Assembly (NCBI GenBank): GCA_029204225.1
Contig: MU832004.1
Coordinates: forward strand, 28,156 to 92,155
Source: Diphasiastrum complanatum
Taxonomy: Eukaryota > Streptophyta > Lycopodiopsida > Lycopodiales > Lycopodiaceae
Direction of reading: 5' to 3'
Length of the DNA: 64,000 bases
Every line of letters begins with the position of its first letter. Position 1 is the stretch's first letter. Shown one piece after another: positions 12,561-22,077 of this stretch. The notes under the pieces were generated by a model, which saw only the letters and a program-made list of their open reading frames with translations, had not been told where the DNA came from and did no database searches. The position numbers and the translations under genes are program-made.

Positions 12561-12929
12561 AGAAACAACAGGATCTCTCAAGGCAATGTTGTAGTAGGCC
12601 GAATGGATACAGTAATCAACGGATCCACAACTAGTGTTCCAATAACCGTAAATGATCTCTTGCAAGGATGCATAGATTGGGACCTAGCTGAGGATGAAGT
12701 TCTATACAAGCTAGAAGTCTCACTGTGGGCAATGGCATTAAGATGGTGAAAGAAACTGATTGTCAATCCGATTCACTGAAGCATGCCAAGGAAAAAGAGC
12801 CGACCACTTTGGATCCCCCATTTGGAAGCTCTCCAAAAGAAAAAGCTCCCACCACCTTCGCACAACTGGGTTTGAAGCCATCTAGGAGCATCCAGAAACT
12901 TGACTGAGCCTTGAAAATTATGGGAGCTG

Positions 12930-13235
12930 ATAATAAGCTAACCACCAGCCCCGTCCCAAGAACATAAGTCCTTTATAAGGCTAAAACCGCTGAGTGGAAG
13001 ACCAAGAGTGATAAACGAGGGATCAAGACCGATTTGATGACCATCCATGAAATGCGCGAAAAAATATGAAAAGATGCCATTGAAGAACCTAAGCCTGTGC
13101 ATGACATGCCACAATACTTCAAGGATTATGAGATGGATGAAGTGGTAGTGGTCATGCCCAGAGCCAAGAGAGAGCCAGTAAAAGACACCTCCCAAAGAGC
13201 TACCATTTATGAAGGTCTTTCATATGGGCATGTCC
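12930..13235 (+). mobile_element. Ty3/gypsy fragment (protease-RT spacer region)
   Basis: The plus-strand frame at 13097-13235 (DMPQYFKDYEMDEVVVVMPR ... IYEG) matches the segment just before RT in the plus-strand gypsy at 25900-26020 (EMLETFKNYTLDDVVITMPQ ... VFEG). It is head-to-head with the minus-strand gag-protease remnant to its left. Upstream sequence to about 12540 may belong to it but is too broken to assign. Confidence 0.55.
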
Positions 13236-13289
13236 CGAGTTTGTCCGTCAAATTTGGCCATATCAGGCCCGAACTTAGTTAGGCCAATT

Positions 13290-13468
13290 TTAGGACACCT
13301 GTCTTTTCATGCAGTTTGTGAATATAGTATATGTATAGTTTTCTTTGTTATAAAATTAGCTTTTGTTGTGCCAACTTTGAGAGCTTGTGAGGAGTGGCTA
13401 TGGTGATTAATTGATGTGACCTGCATACTGCACTAGATTCTAACAAAAATTTATCATGGTATTAGAGC
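13290..13468 (+). mobile_element. LTR end and initiator-Met primer-binding site of a copia element
   Basis: TGGTATTAGAGC at 13457-13468 is a one-mismatch version of the plant initiator-Met primer-binding site TGGTATCAGAGC. The preceding sequence (about 13290-13456) is LTR-like and shares weak similarity (GAGCTTGT..GGAG and ATTCTAACA) with the ends of the LTRs at 18200 and 28219. No recognisable gag follows. Confidence 0.45.
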
Positions 13469-13469
13469 G

Positions 13470-14286
13470 TCAAGGTGATGTAGGTATGCACGATCCGATG
13501 GAGCTATGGAATAGCATCTTTCACCAGGAAAAATGGCAATCAAAGCATCTCAGGAGAGAGGACTCCATATGGGATATCGGTAGTCCAGATGGCATGAGAC
13601 AGCAAAGTTCCTTCGATTGGAGCTTCAGGGAAGATCAGAATGATCGTCGTAGGTGAATTCTGGAGAGAATTCAAGGAGAAACTACTCAAAACGATGTATT
13701 GCTTTAGAAAGTGAAGAATAGTATGCTTGAAAAATTTAAGGCAAGAGCACAATGGCATACATCTGATGAAAAAATCTAACTCTTCACTATGAGAAATGAA
13801 TGTTAGATTTAATTCTAAGTGTTCAATATGGGAAAAAGAGGCTGCTCTCGGGTAGAGAGAGAAAATCATATAGAGAAAACTCGTATAGAGAGAGAATGAG
13901 TCTAAAACACCAAAAACTCAATATACACAATGTGGCAAAACATGCCCAGCTTTTCCTACATGAGAGAGACTCGAATTCCTATAGTGGAGTTGCATGGAAA
14001 GTCCACTTAACTAAACTAATTCACCTACCAGAGATCCACATGTTGCATGCACTGATTGCATGTGGCTTGCATGCATACAGTAAGACTTTGCATGCTATCT
14101 AAACATCTGCATGTCATCATAATTGAACCTATCTAACTCAAATCCAAGCTACACTAGAAGGATATGTGCTCAATTCACACTCCTTATATGTACAACATGA
14201 AATCTAGTGGAAATGATCATGGACATGACCCCAAAATCGAGATAGGAAGATAATATTCTAATAATCTTCACACTCCTATTTAAAAT
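13470..14286. other. Unassigned sequence between copia pieces
   Basis: Follows a primer-binding site, so it should hold a gag, but the frames are short and I recognise no gag motif. Includes a GAGAGA-rich patch at 13853-13898. Confidence 0.3.
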
Positions 14287-14818
14287 TTATATTCCTATCA
14301 ACCTAGATATCAAAATTAGGCCAAGGTTTGACCTCATCTTCATAAAGACATTCTTGAGTAGAGGCTTGGTGAGAAGATTTGTAACACAATCTGAAGATGA
14401 AACATGCTCCAATGAGATCTCTCTTCCAATGACTTTTTCTCTTACAAAATGATGAGCCACTTCAATATGCTTGCTCCTTGCATGAAAGACTGGATTATTT
14501 GCAAGAGCCTGAGCAGAAATGTTATCATTCTTGATAATTGGTAAATCTTCATCTGCATAACAATTTAGCTCCAAAAGTAGCCTTTTGATCCATAAAACCT
14601 CCTTTGTTGTGGTTGTAAGAGATTTGTATTCAGCTTCACAAGATGATAATGAAATAGTTGCCTGCTTCTTTGATAGCCAAGAAGCCATATCTCCTCCAAG
14701 AAATATAGTGTAAGCACTTGTGGATTTCCTATCCAACCTGTCTCCTGCAAAATCTGAATCTAAAAAAGCAATCAAACTCAGATCTTCTCCTTCATAGTAT
14801 AGTCCATAACGTGAGTAG
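14287..14818 (-). pseudogene. Copia RNase H fragment
   Basis: An open minus frame encodes the RNase H end of a Ty1/copia pol: DSDFAGDRLDRKSTSAY, SWLSKKQATISLSSCEAEYK, HARSKHIEVAHHFVREKV and LTKPL in family order. It is closest in wording to the complete copia at 46991-48469 (SKHIEIAHHFVRDQV), so probably the same lineage. The frame extends to 14889, but homology stops near 14810 where a strong hairpin begins; the first 25 or so residues of that frame are hairpin translation. RT, integrase and gag are absent. Confidence 0.85.
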
Positions 14819-14820
14819 CC

Positions 14821-14903
14821 TGCTACCCAGTGTAATTGGTGGTCAGTACGTACTGAGCCGCTCTGCGGCAAGGTAGGTACGACCACCATTTACACTGGTA
14901 GCA
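14821..14903. repeat. Imperfect 27-29 bp inverted repeat (foldback hairpin)
   Basis: The left arm 14821-14849 (TGCTACCCAGTGTAATTGG ...) pairs with the right arm 14877-14903 with only a few mismatches or bulges, around a loop of about 27 nt containing CCGCTCTGCGG. It sits exactly where copia RNase H homology ends. Confidence 0.8.
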
Positions 14904-15159
14904 ACCCGCTCATGCCTGCTATCGAATGTAATTTGATGCCAAATTTTTATTTTTAGAAAGTTTGAGGATGATAGGTAATTATGGTAGGCAGCGGGATAAA
15001 AGTTCTGAACATGTGTTTTAATATTGTTTAATTGAATTGCATACTAAACAATCTTTTTTGAAAGATTGATTATCATTATTGTTGTCAAATAGAAAAAAAA
15101 GGTATCAAGCAGTAAAGGCGTCAACAAGGATGGCTCGTATGTAGGAAACGAGATAGATT

Positions 15160-15630
15160 GAGAAACTGGAAGATGGAAACTACAATGTATGGTTGTGGAA
15201 AATACAATTGATCCTAGATGAGAAGGGGCTATGAGATCTTGTCCCAGACATCGAGATAGAGCCGATTATCAAAGGAGAAATGTCGCTTAACATAGTGTAC
15301 AGAAGGAGATCATTCAAGGAGAGAATGAAGCATGCTCTCTTGATCATTTGCCAATCTCTAGGAGATACTGCCACTGCGCAGGTCAGAGATGTGAAGATAC
15401 CACAGAAGTCTTGAAGACTTTGCAGAACCTATATCATGTAGTAGGAGTGACCTCTAGGATTGTTCTGTAGAAAGAACTGACACATATGGTAGTAGCAGAT
15501 GGTGAATCCATTGCCTCCTATGTAAGAAGATTTATGGATGTTCATAGGTGCCTAATAGCACTGGGATTTTCCATGAAGGAGAAGGATGTGGCCGCATTGT
15601 TCCTTGGAGGATTGCCTTCATCTTTTGAAG
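15160..15630 (+). pseudogene. Copia A gag, broken
   Basis: Broken frames give KLEDGNYNVWLWKIQLILDE near the start, as in copia gag (UBN2 type), and end with an ALFLGGLPSSFEEI-like segment. There are several stops (e.g. near 15228 and 15414) and frameshifts. The nucleocapsid knuckle is missing because of the deletion at about 15630. Confidence 0.6.
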
Positions 15631-15633
15631 AAA

Positions 15634-16220
15634 TCAGATGCATTTTATAACTTCAAGAGCTTCAAAGCATTGGTCAAAAATCAGACAGGTAGGAAGATCA
15701 AAGTCCTAAGATCAGATAGTGGAGGTGAGTACAAGTCTAATGACTTCAATGATCTTTGTGATCAATGTGGGATTAAAAGACAATTTACGCAAACTCATAC
15801 TCCTGCTCTCAATGTTGTAGCTGAGCGCAAGAATCGTACGATTGTGGAAAGTGCCAGATCTATGCTAGCTGAGATGAAACTACCAAAAGATTTTTGGTCA
15901 GAAGCATGTAGCACGGCAGTCTATCTTCAAAATAGAAGTCCTACCATTGCCATACCAAAGATAACACTTGAGGATGCATTCACGAAGAAGAAGCCAAAGG
16001 TGAACCACTTGCGAATCTTTGGATGTAAGGCCTTTGTACACATTCCTAAGGAAGAGAGACGTAAACTTGATGTAAAAGCTATCAAGTGCATATTCCTAGG
16101 ATATGATGATCGTGTGAGGGGCTATAGATGTTTTGATCCAGTCGAAAACAAAATCCATATAAGCCGTGATGTTATTTTGATGAATCCAAGATGTATGAAG
16201 ACGAGGATGCTGAGAAGATA
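15634..16220 (+). pseudogene. Copia A integrase core
   Basis: One frame encodes the second half of a copia integrase: LRSDSGGEYKSNDF carries the second catalytic Asp and HTPALNVVAERKNRTIVE carries the Glu, followed by the GCKAFVHIPKEERRKLD and GYRCFDPVENKIHISRDVI landmarks. The zinc-binding N-terminus and first catalytic Asp are lost in the gag-integrase deletion, so strand transfer is not possible. A frame change near 16190 leads into the linker. Confidence 0.85.
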
Positions 16221-18143
16221 GACACATCCACTGGGAAAGATGATATAGTGAGGATACCACCTGATGATGATCCATTCATTGACCTTCCGAGTGATGAACA
16301 TGAGGATACATCTCAAGATATTACTACTCAACCTCAAGAAACAGGTTGGAGAGGTAGGGACAAACCTTTTGGTGCAAAAAGGATTGAAGTTGCAGGTGAC
16401 AAATGCAAGGAGAAGGATACATTTTCACCAGAAAGCCGATCACCTGACAGGAAGCTCCCTAAGTGGTTTGAGAGATTGTTGGAGAGCCGCGACATAGATG
16501 ACTTTCCAGGATCATCTAACCAGGGAGAGCTACGAAGATCAACAAGATAGAAGACACTACCTGAAAGGTATGAAGCAAATTATGCTCTCTTATCTAGCAT
16601 TATTCAAAGCAAAGAACCTTCGACTTATGGTGAAGCAAAGGATGATGACATTTGGGTCAAGGCCATGGGAGAGGAGATGGAGTCAATTGCTAAGCAAAGC
16701 ACATGGGACTTAGTATAACCACCAGTTGGCAAAAAACCCATTGCTTGCATGGGTATACAGCACTAAGTACCATGCAGATGGAAGTATAGCAAAGCACAAA
16801 GCAAGATTGGTGATCAAAGGGTACGCACAAAATAAAGGCATCGACTATGAGGAGACCTTTGCACCGGTTTGTAAGTGGAATACTCTACGTCTACTTATTG
16901 CTTTAGCTTCACATTTTGGTTGGCTTTGCATCATATGGATGTGAAATCTGTTTTTCTAAATGGTGAGTTAGAAGAAGAATTGTTCAAGGATCAAGCTGAA
17001 GGCTTTGTAACGAAGGGACAGGAAATTAAAGTATGTCGCTTGAAGAAAGTGCTTTATGGTCTTAAACAAGCACCACGTGCGTGGTATAGCAGGATTGATG
17101 CCTACTTTCATTCAAAAGGGATGGTGAGAACACATTCTGATCCAAATCTATATGTCTTATGCTTTGATGGTATGGTTGCTTTGATTGCTCTTTGTGGTGA
17201 TGACTTGATTATTACGGGAAATAATCAAGAGATGGTAGACATGATCAAGAAAGACCTCATGGAACAACTCAAGATGATAGATCTCAGCCTGATGCATTAC
17301 TGCCTTGGAGTAGAAGTGTGGCAAAAAGGACATGAGGTGGGTCCAACACAGGTGAAGTATGTCAAAGAGTTGCTACACAGGTTTAGGTTGTAGGATTGCA
17401 AACCAGTAAACACTCCTATTGAACCAGGTAAAAGGCTTTCTAAGCTTGATGAGTCACAGTCATTTGATGCTACGCTATATAGACAGTTAGTAGGGAGCTT
17501 GATTTACCTTACCATGACTAGACCAGATATATGCTATGCTGTTGGCATTGTAAGTCAATTTATGGCAGCACCTATGGAAACGCATTGGAAGACAGCTAAA
17601 CGCATTTTGCGTTACGTGAAAGGCACTTCAGAGTATGGCTTGATTTACATGAAGCATGATGGTTTACCTGAGTTGTGTGGCTATGTGGATGCGGATTGGG
17701 GAGGTGACTATGATGACCGTAGATCCACCACAGGGTATGTATTCCAGTTTTGTGGTAGTTGCTCTTCCTGGTCTAGTAAGAAGCAAAGTACAATTGCTCT
17801 TTCAACCATAGAGGCAGAGTATAAGACAATGTGTGGTGCAGCACATGAAGCTATATGGTTGAGACAAATCTTGGAAGAAGTTGGCATGAAGCAGAAAAAT
17901 CCCACGATATCACATAGCGACAGTCAGAGTGGCATTCAACTAGCAAAGAATCCAGTGTTCCATGCGAGAACTAAACACATTGAGATTCAGTATCACTTGA
18001 TACGTGAGAGGCTGATGAGTCATGAAATTCATGTTGTTCATTGTAGCACAGAAGAACAACTAGCTGATATTTTCACTAAGCCACTTGTTGGAGAAAAGTT
18101 TGATAAGTTTAGATCAAAGCTTTCTATACTTAAAGTTTGTTGA
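16191..18143 (+). pseudogene. Copia A linker, reverse transcriptase and RNase H
   Basis: An acidic linker (16191-16550) precedes RT. RT starts with broken frames (KHKARLVIKGYAQNKGIDYE at about 16795), shifts near 16920, then continues with HHMDVKSVFLNGELEEELF and VLYGLKQAPRAWY. The catalytic YVDD box reads LCGDDLIITG: Tyr and Val are replaced but both Asp remain. A stop at 17392 separates the frame ending in RNase H (17499-18143), which has DADWGGDYDDRRSTTG, STIEAEYKT, SGIQLAKNPVFHARTKHIEI and IFTKPL. Ends 56 bp before the LTR. Not functional as a whole, although the RNase H frame is intact. Confidence 0.9.
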
Positions 18144-18199
18144 CTTCAAAGCTATGTATATGACTATATATAAAGTAGACTCTATTTTAAGGGAGAGAG

Positions 18200-18469
18200 T
18201 TAGAATTAAAGTAGAATCATTGTGCTACTGTACTGTGGGTCCTATCAGTGGATAAGGATCAGTTGGCCTCACCACGAGGCAAGTCGACGAGACACGCGTC
18301 CCGCAACGGCTACCTGGGTCATGCATGGGTTGCCTGAGTGAACAACTATATGTACAGTGTAATTTCGTTTTGAAAAATACAGTTGCTATGTGAGCTTGCT
18401 GTGAATTGTGTTTTCTGTCTGTGTTACTGTGTAACATGATCTGTGTTCTTGTGCAAAGCAAATTCTAAG
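18200..18469 (+). mobile_element. 3' LTR of copia A
   Basis: About 270 bp bounded by TTAGAATT and AATTCTAA. It is closely similar along its whole length to 28219-28489. It ends against the minus-strand integrase of another copia, which starts at about 18471. Confidence 0.85.
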
Positions 18470-18470
18470 T

Positions 18471-20200
18471 CAGCCATGTAGTCGGACATCTCGTTAGAGA
18501 GGTATTCGCCACCGCCATTAGTTTGGAGTGCTTTCACGTTTGTAGACGTTTGTGTCTTAGCCATGGCCTTGAATATCTTGAAGCATTCAAAGGCTTCTGA
18601 TTTATGCTTAATGAACATGACTGTAGACCTTCTAGAATAATCATCTATGAAAGTGATAAAATAGATTGCATCTCCTAAGGACGGAGTTGGCATTGGACCA
18701 CAAAGTTCGCTATGTACAAGATCCAATACATGCTTTGTTTTGATGGAATGTGATTTGGGAAACTCGCTTCTAGAGTTATTCTCATAGATGCACGATTCAC
18801 AAAAGAAAGATTTCCTATCCAATGAAGAAGGGAAATACAATCCATCAACTAAATTGTTACAACACATATAGGAAAGTGATCTTGTATTCACGTGTCCAAA
18901 TTGACTATGCCACAAAATAACATTATTGTTTACATTGTCATGAGAGATGCTAGCTAATGCAACTGAATTAGAGACTACATAAAGATTTCTAACTCTAGTG
19001 CATGTAGTTAGAGTGATCTTCATCAAAGATTGTACACTGTTTATATGAGAAAATAACAGTGTAGCCCTCATCAGTCATCTTAGAAACTGACAACAGGTTC
19101 TTTGACAACTGAGGTCCATGAAGAACATTGGTTCATAAATAGAAAGATCGTTGTTGAATGTGATCTTGACTGTCCTTTTGCCTTCCACGCGTATGGTATT
19201 TGAATCTCCAAGAAAGATGAATTGATCTTTGCTGTAAGTTGTATTTTTGGTAAACCATTCCTTGCAAGAGGTCATGTATAATTGGGTAGCACCCCTATCT
19301 AGGTACCAGCTATCGTGGTCTTCTTCGCCACTGTTGTAAGCCATTAACAGGTGTGTATTTTGCTTCTTGAATTATGTCGCATTGGAGGAGTCTGGTTGCT
19401 GCTGTATTGCTTCTTTGCCTCGTTGTAGATGCGGATATGACACTCTTTGATGTCGTGATTGGCTCTCTTGCAATACCTGTAGAAGATCTTCTTGTGCGAT
19501 CCACTATTCTCACCTTGAGTGTGAGGCTTCTGCTACACTTGATTCTTGCCCTTGAAATAGTCTTTCTTCTTCATGTGCAGGGCCATCGATTTGTCTTTGA
19601 TGGACAGGCCACTGGTCTTTCTCCACATTTCTTCTTGAAGAAGATGACCGATCACCTTTTGAAGAGTGACATCGGGTTGTGTGGAGATCACCACCACAAA
19701 GTGCTCATACGACTTTGGAAGAGAAGAAAGCAAGGTCATAACGACATCATCATCTTGAATATCACATCATACAACTTATAATTGATCCAATAAAGATTCG
19801 AAGCTGTTGATGTGAGAAGTGATGACAGTAGAATCAAACAGGCTAAGAGTAAAGAACTTCCTTCTAAGATGTAATCTAGTGGTTATATCATGAGTCTCAT
19901 AGAGATTTGATAACAAATCTAATACATCCTTAGAGTTTTGCATGTGGTAACATGAAATATTTGGGAGTCATCCAGATTGAGTGTAATACATGCTAAGACC
20001 TTCTGATCTTTGATCTTCCATGCCTTTGCTTGATCACTATCTTCTGGTTTCAGGTCAAAACCTTCTACTACATCCCAAATATCTCTATCTATCAACATCA
20101 TCTGAAGTTTTAACTTCCCAATGTATAAGTTAGATCCATTGAACTTGTCAATGACTCTAACCTCATTGGATGATGACAAAAAGTTACCAATATGAGACAT
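18471..20200 (-). mobile_element. Copia element 'B', gag-protease-integrase part
   Basis: Minus-strand order: gag (19919-20200, beginning MSHIGNFLSSSNEVRVIDKF; then 19533-19739 with LLSSLPKSYEHFVVVI), knuckle CKRANHDIKEC near 19450, protease 19075-19344, GAG-pre-integrase and integrase 18471-19071. The protease box reads WYLDRGATQLYMT, so the active DSG is DRG. Integrase carries LWHSQFGHVNTRSL, a CX2C pair (CESCIYENNS), FIDDYS with the first Asp, and a damaged second box (TNGGGEYLSNE, Asp to Asn). It is cut at 18470 by the LTR end of copia A; RT and RNase H are missing. Stops and shifts break gag and protease. Confidence 0.85.
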
Positions 20201-20560
20201 GTTAATAGTAATACAAATAGAACAAACTTAATCTCTCAGTTTATTTGATTATGCTCTGACCTTCTTCCAGGATACAATAATCTGTTTATGGCTTTTTCTC
20301 TCTGATGTCGCCATCTGGTCTCAGAAGGTAATCTCCTTCTTCCTTTAGTGGGTTATAACATCGGCTTATTATAGCCATGGTCTCTCTAATAAGAGTTTGT
20401 AAGATGATTCCCTAGTGGTTTTTAATATAATAAAGTCCATTTAAAACTTATGGTCACCAATGTAAACAGTGATTTACAACTCCCCTATTGGAGTTCTCCT
20501 AGTTGCATCTGCTAATCTCAGATGTCTAAGTGTAGGAGCTATTCTATGATAAATGCCTAA
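20201..20560 (-). mobile_element. Probable 5' leader/LTR of copia B
   Basis: Upstream of copia B gag. GCTCTGACC at about 20247-20255 is a shortened complement of the initiator-Met primer site. LTR edges could not be fixed and there is no second copy. Confidence 0.3.
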
Positions 20561-20572
20561 CTCATACAAATA

Positions 20573-20765
20573 CAAATAGTGTCGCATTTTTCGGAAATAC
20601 GAAAACAACAAGTTGACATGGCAAATAACTGGTAAACGTGCTACAAAAGTGTTGGTTTTTTTGCAAATAAGTTATGGCGAAAACACCAAGAATGAATGTC
20701 AGTGTCATATTTTTCGGCAATAATGTATAGTGAAATCATCACGTTGTGTCGCATTTTTCGGCACA
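20573..20765. repeat. Three spaced copies of TGTCGCATTTTTCGG
   Basis: TGTCGCATTTTTCGG-like 15-mers occur at about 20580, 20707 (TGTCATATTTTTCGG) and 20747, in the stretch just beyond the gypsy pol stop, where such elements have their 3' untranslated region. Confidence 0.5.
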
Positions 20766-20775
20766 AGTAAAATGG

Positions 20776-21240
20776 TGAATCAGTCATAGTATCGCTTCAC
20801 TCTTAATCCATCTACTCGGATATCAAGTAAATGTCCTTCGAGATCTGCTAACTATAATGATCCATTGTTAAAGACTTCAATGACCTTATAAGGTCCCATC
20901 CATCTTGTGTGCAATTTCCATGGAAACAACATGTGTCTGCCATCATACAGAAGCACATAGTCTCCACATTTAATTTTGTCAGCATCATTTTTGACATTAT
21001 AATTGCCCGGACCACACCTATAGTTTTAACATCTTCCATCGAGATACCAGGCTCACCAACAGATACTGTGAGACAACAACGGAGACTTTCATGTACTGTC
21101 CACTGGAACTAGACTTCTGAACAATTTTCCATGTCTTTGTAAAGAAAATTGGATTCGCATCACCAACGGGCATGAGGACCGTTTCTTCTGCTGCATAGAA
21201 TGTTTGCAGATGTTCCACAATCAATAGTATTGGTATGAGA
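20776..21240 (-). mobile_element. Ty3/gypsy pol C-terminal end
   Basis: On the minus strand at about 20776-20995 one frame reads DKIKCGDYVLLYDGRHMLFP, HTRWMGPYKVIEVFNNGSL, one stop, then LADLEGHLLDIRVDGLRVKR and a terminal stop. This is the integrase tail of non-chromodomain gypsy elements (Tat/Athila-like wording). The frame at 21018-21224 (LQTFYAAEETVLMPVGD...) may be the preceding integrase part but I could not align it. No catalytic domains remain. Confidence 0.7.
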
Positions 21241-21320
21241 AGATGACAGAATGAGACAGCCCACTCGCCGTAGCGGATGGGCTCTTTTTTTTTTTCTTAC
21301 TTAAAAAAATTACATAAAAA

Positions 21321-21592
21321 TTCAAGTCTTTGGAAAAATTCGATCCTTTGGAAAAGATTGAGTCTTTGGAAAAATTCGAGTCTATGGAAGAATTTGAGAA
21401 AAATTTGAGTCTTTGGAAAAATTCAAGTCTTCGAAAAAATTCGAGTCTATGGAAGAATTCGAGAAAAAATTGAGTCTTTGGAAAAATTCGAGTCTTCGAA
21501 AAAATACGAGTCTATGGAAAAATTCGAGTCTTCGAAAAAATTTGAGTCTTGGAAAAATTCGAGTCTTTTGAAGATTGAGTCTTTGGGGAGCG
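21321..21592. repeat. Minisatellite, unit about 18 bp (GAGTCTTTGGAAAAATTC)
   Basis: More than a dozen imperfect tandem units such as GAGTCTTTGGAAAAATTC and GAGTCTATGGAAGAATTC. The long minus frame across it (21382-21828) is a translation artefact. Confidence 0.9.
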
Positions 21593-21641
21593 CACCCGCC
21601 GCCGCAGGTGGGCTCTCTCTTCCTTTTTTTGTTTAAAGTTA

Positions 21642-21645
<4 letters not shown>

Positions 21646-21681
<36 letters not shown>

Positions 21682-21689
21682 GAAACCGA

Positions 21690-21722
<33 letters not shown>
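21646..21722. repeat. (CA)n and (TA)n microsatellites
   Basis: (CA)n at 21646-21678 and (TA)n at 21692-21722, between the second and third palindromes. Confidence 0.95.
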
Positions 21723-21726
<4 letters not shown>

Positions 21727-21998
21727 TATATAAATCCTCAAAAAATGAGGAGCCCACCCACCGCGGCGGGTGGGCTCTCTAAATTTATTATTAATATTAA
21801 GATTAGTATTTGAAGATGACAACATCAAGTTTTAAATATATGATAGTATATATATAAAAGTGTATACATGAATTTTTGATAGTCAATGATATATATATTT
21901 AACTTATATATATATATTCTCATATATATACATATGTGAATCTCATATATATATAACAATTTTTTTTTTAAATTACATAATTAAGATTATATATATAT

Positions 21999-22002
<4 letters not shown>

Positions 22003-22073
<71 letters not shown>
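22003..22073. repeat. (TC)n microsatellite
   Basis: About 35 uninterrupted TC units after a (TA)n patch. Confidence 0.97.

Positions 22074-22077
<4 letters not shown>

Larger units (their letters stand above)
15101..18469 (+). mobile_element. Copia element 'A', 5'-truncated, with internal deletion and 3' LTR
   Basis: Order on the plus strand: primer-site-like GGTATCAAGCAG (15101-15112), gag, integrase core, linker, RT, RNase H, purine tract GGGAGAGAG (18191-18199) and a 3' LTR from 18200 to about 18469. The LTR starts TTAGAATT and ends AATTCTAA, inverted ends. No matching 5' LTR precedes 15101. Gag joins integrase abruptly near 15630, removing the gag end, protease and first integrase part. 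The same family occurs at 27862-28489. Confidence 0.85.

Noticed and set aside
14811-14889. Start of the 200-codon copia frame as a true N-terminus
   Set aside because: The first residues are translated hairpin sequence; RNase H homology begins only near 14810.
21321-21592. Possible CRISPR-like array
   Set aside because: Units are contiguous and imperfect with no unique spacers; plant nuclear context; a plain minisatellite.
21382-21828. 148-codon minus-strand frame with Ile-Tyr and Val-Cys runs
   Set aside because: Entirely translation of (TA)n, (CA)n, the 18-bp minisatellite and two palindromes; no protein signal.
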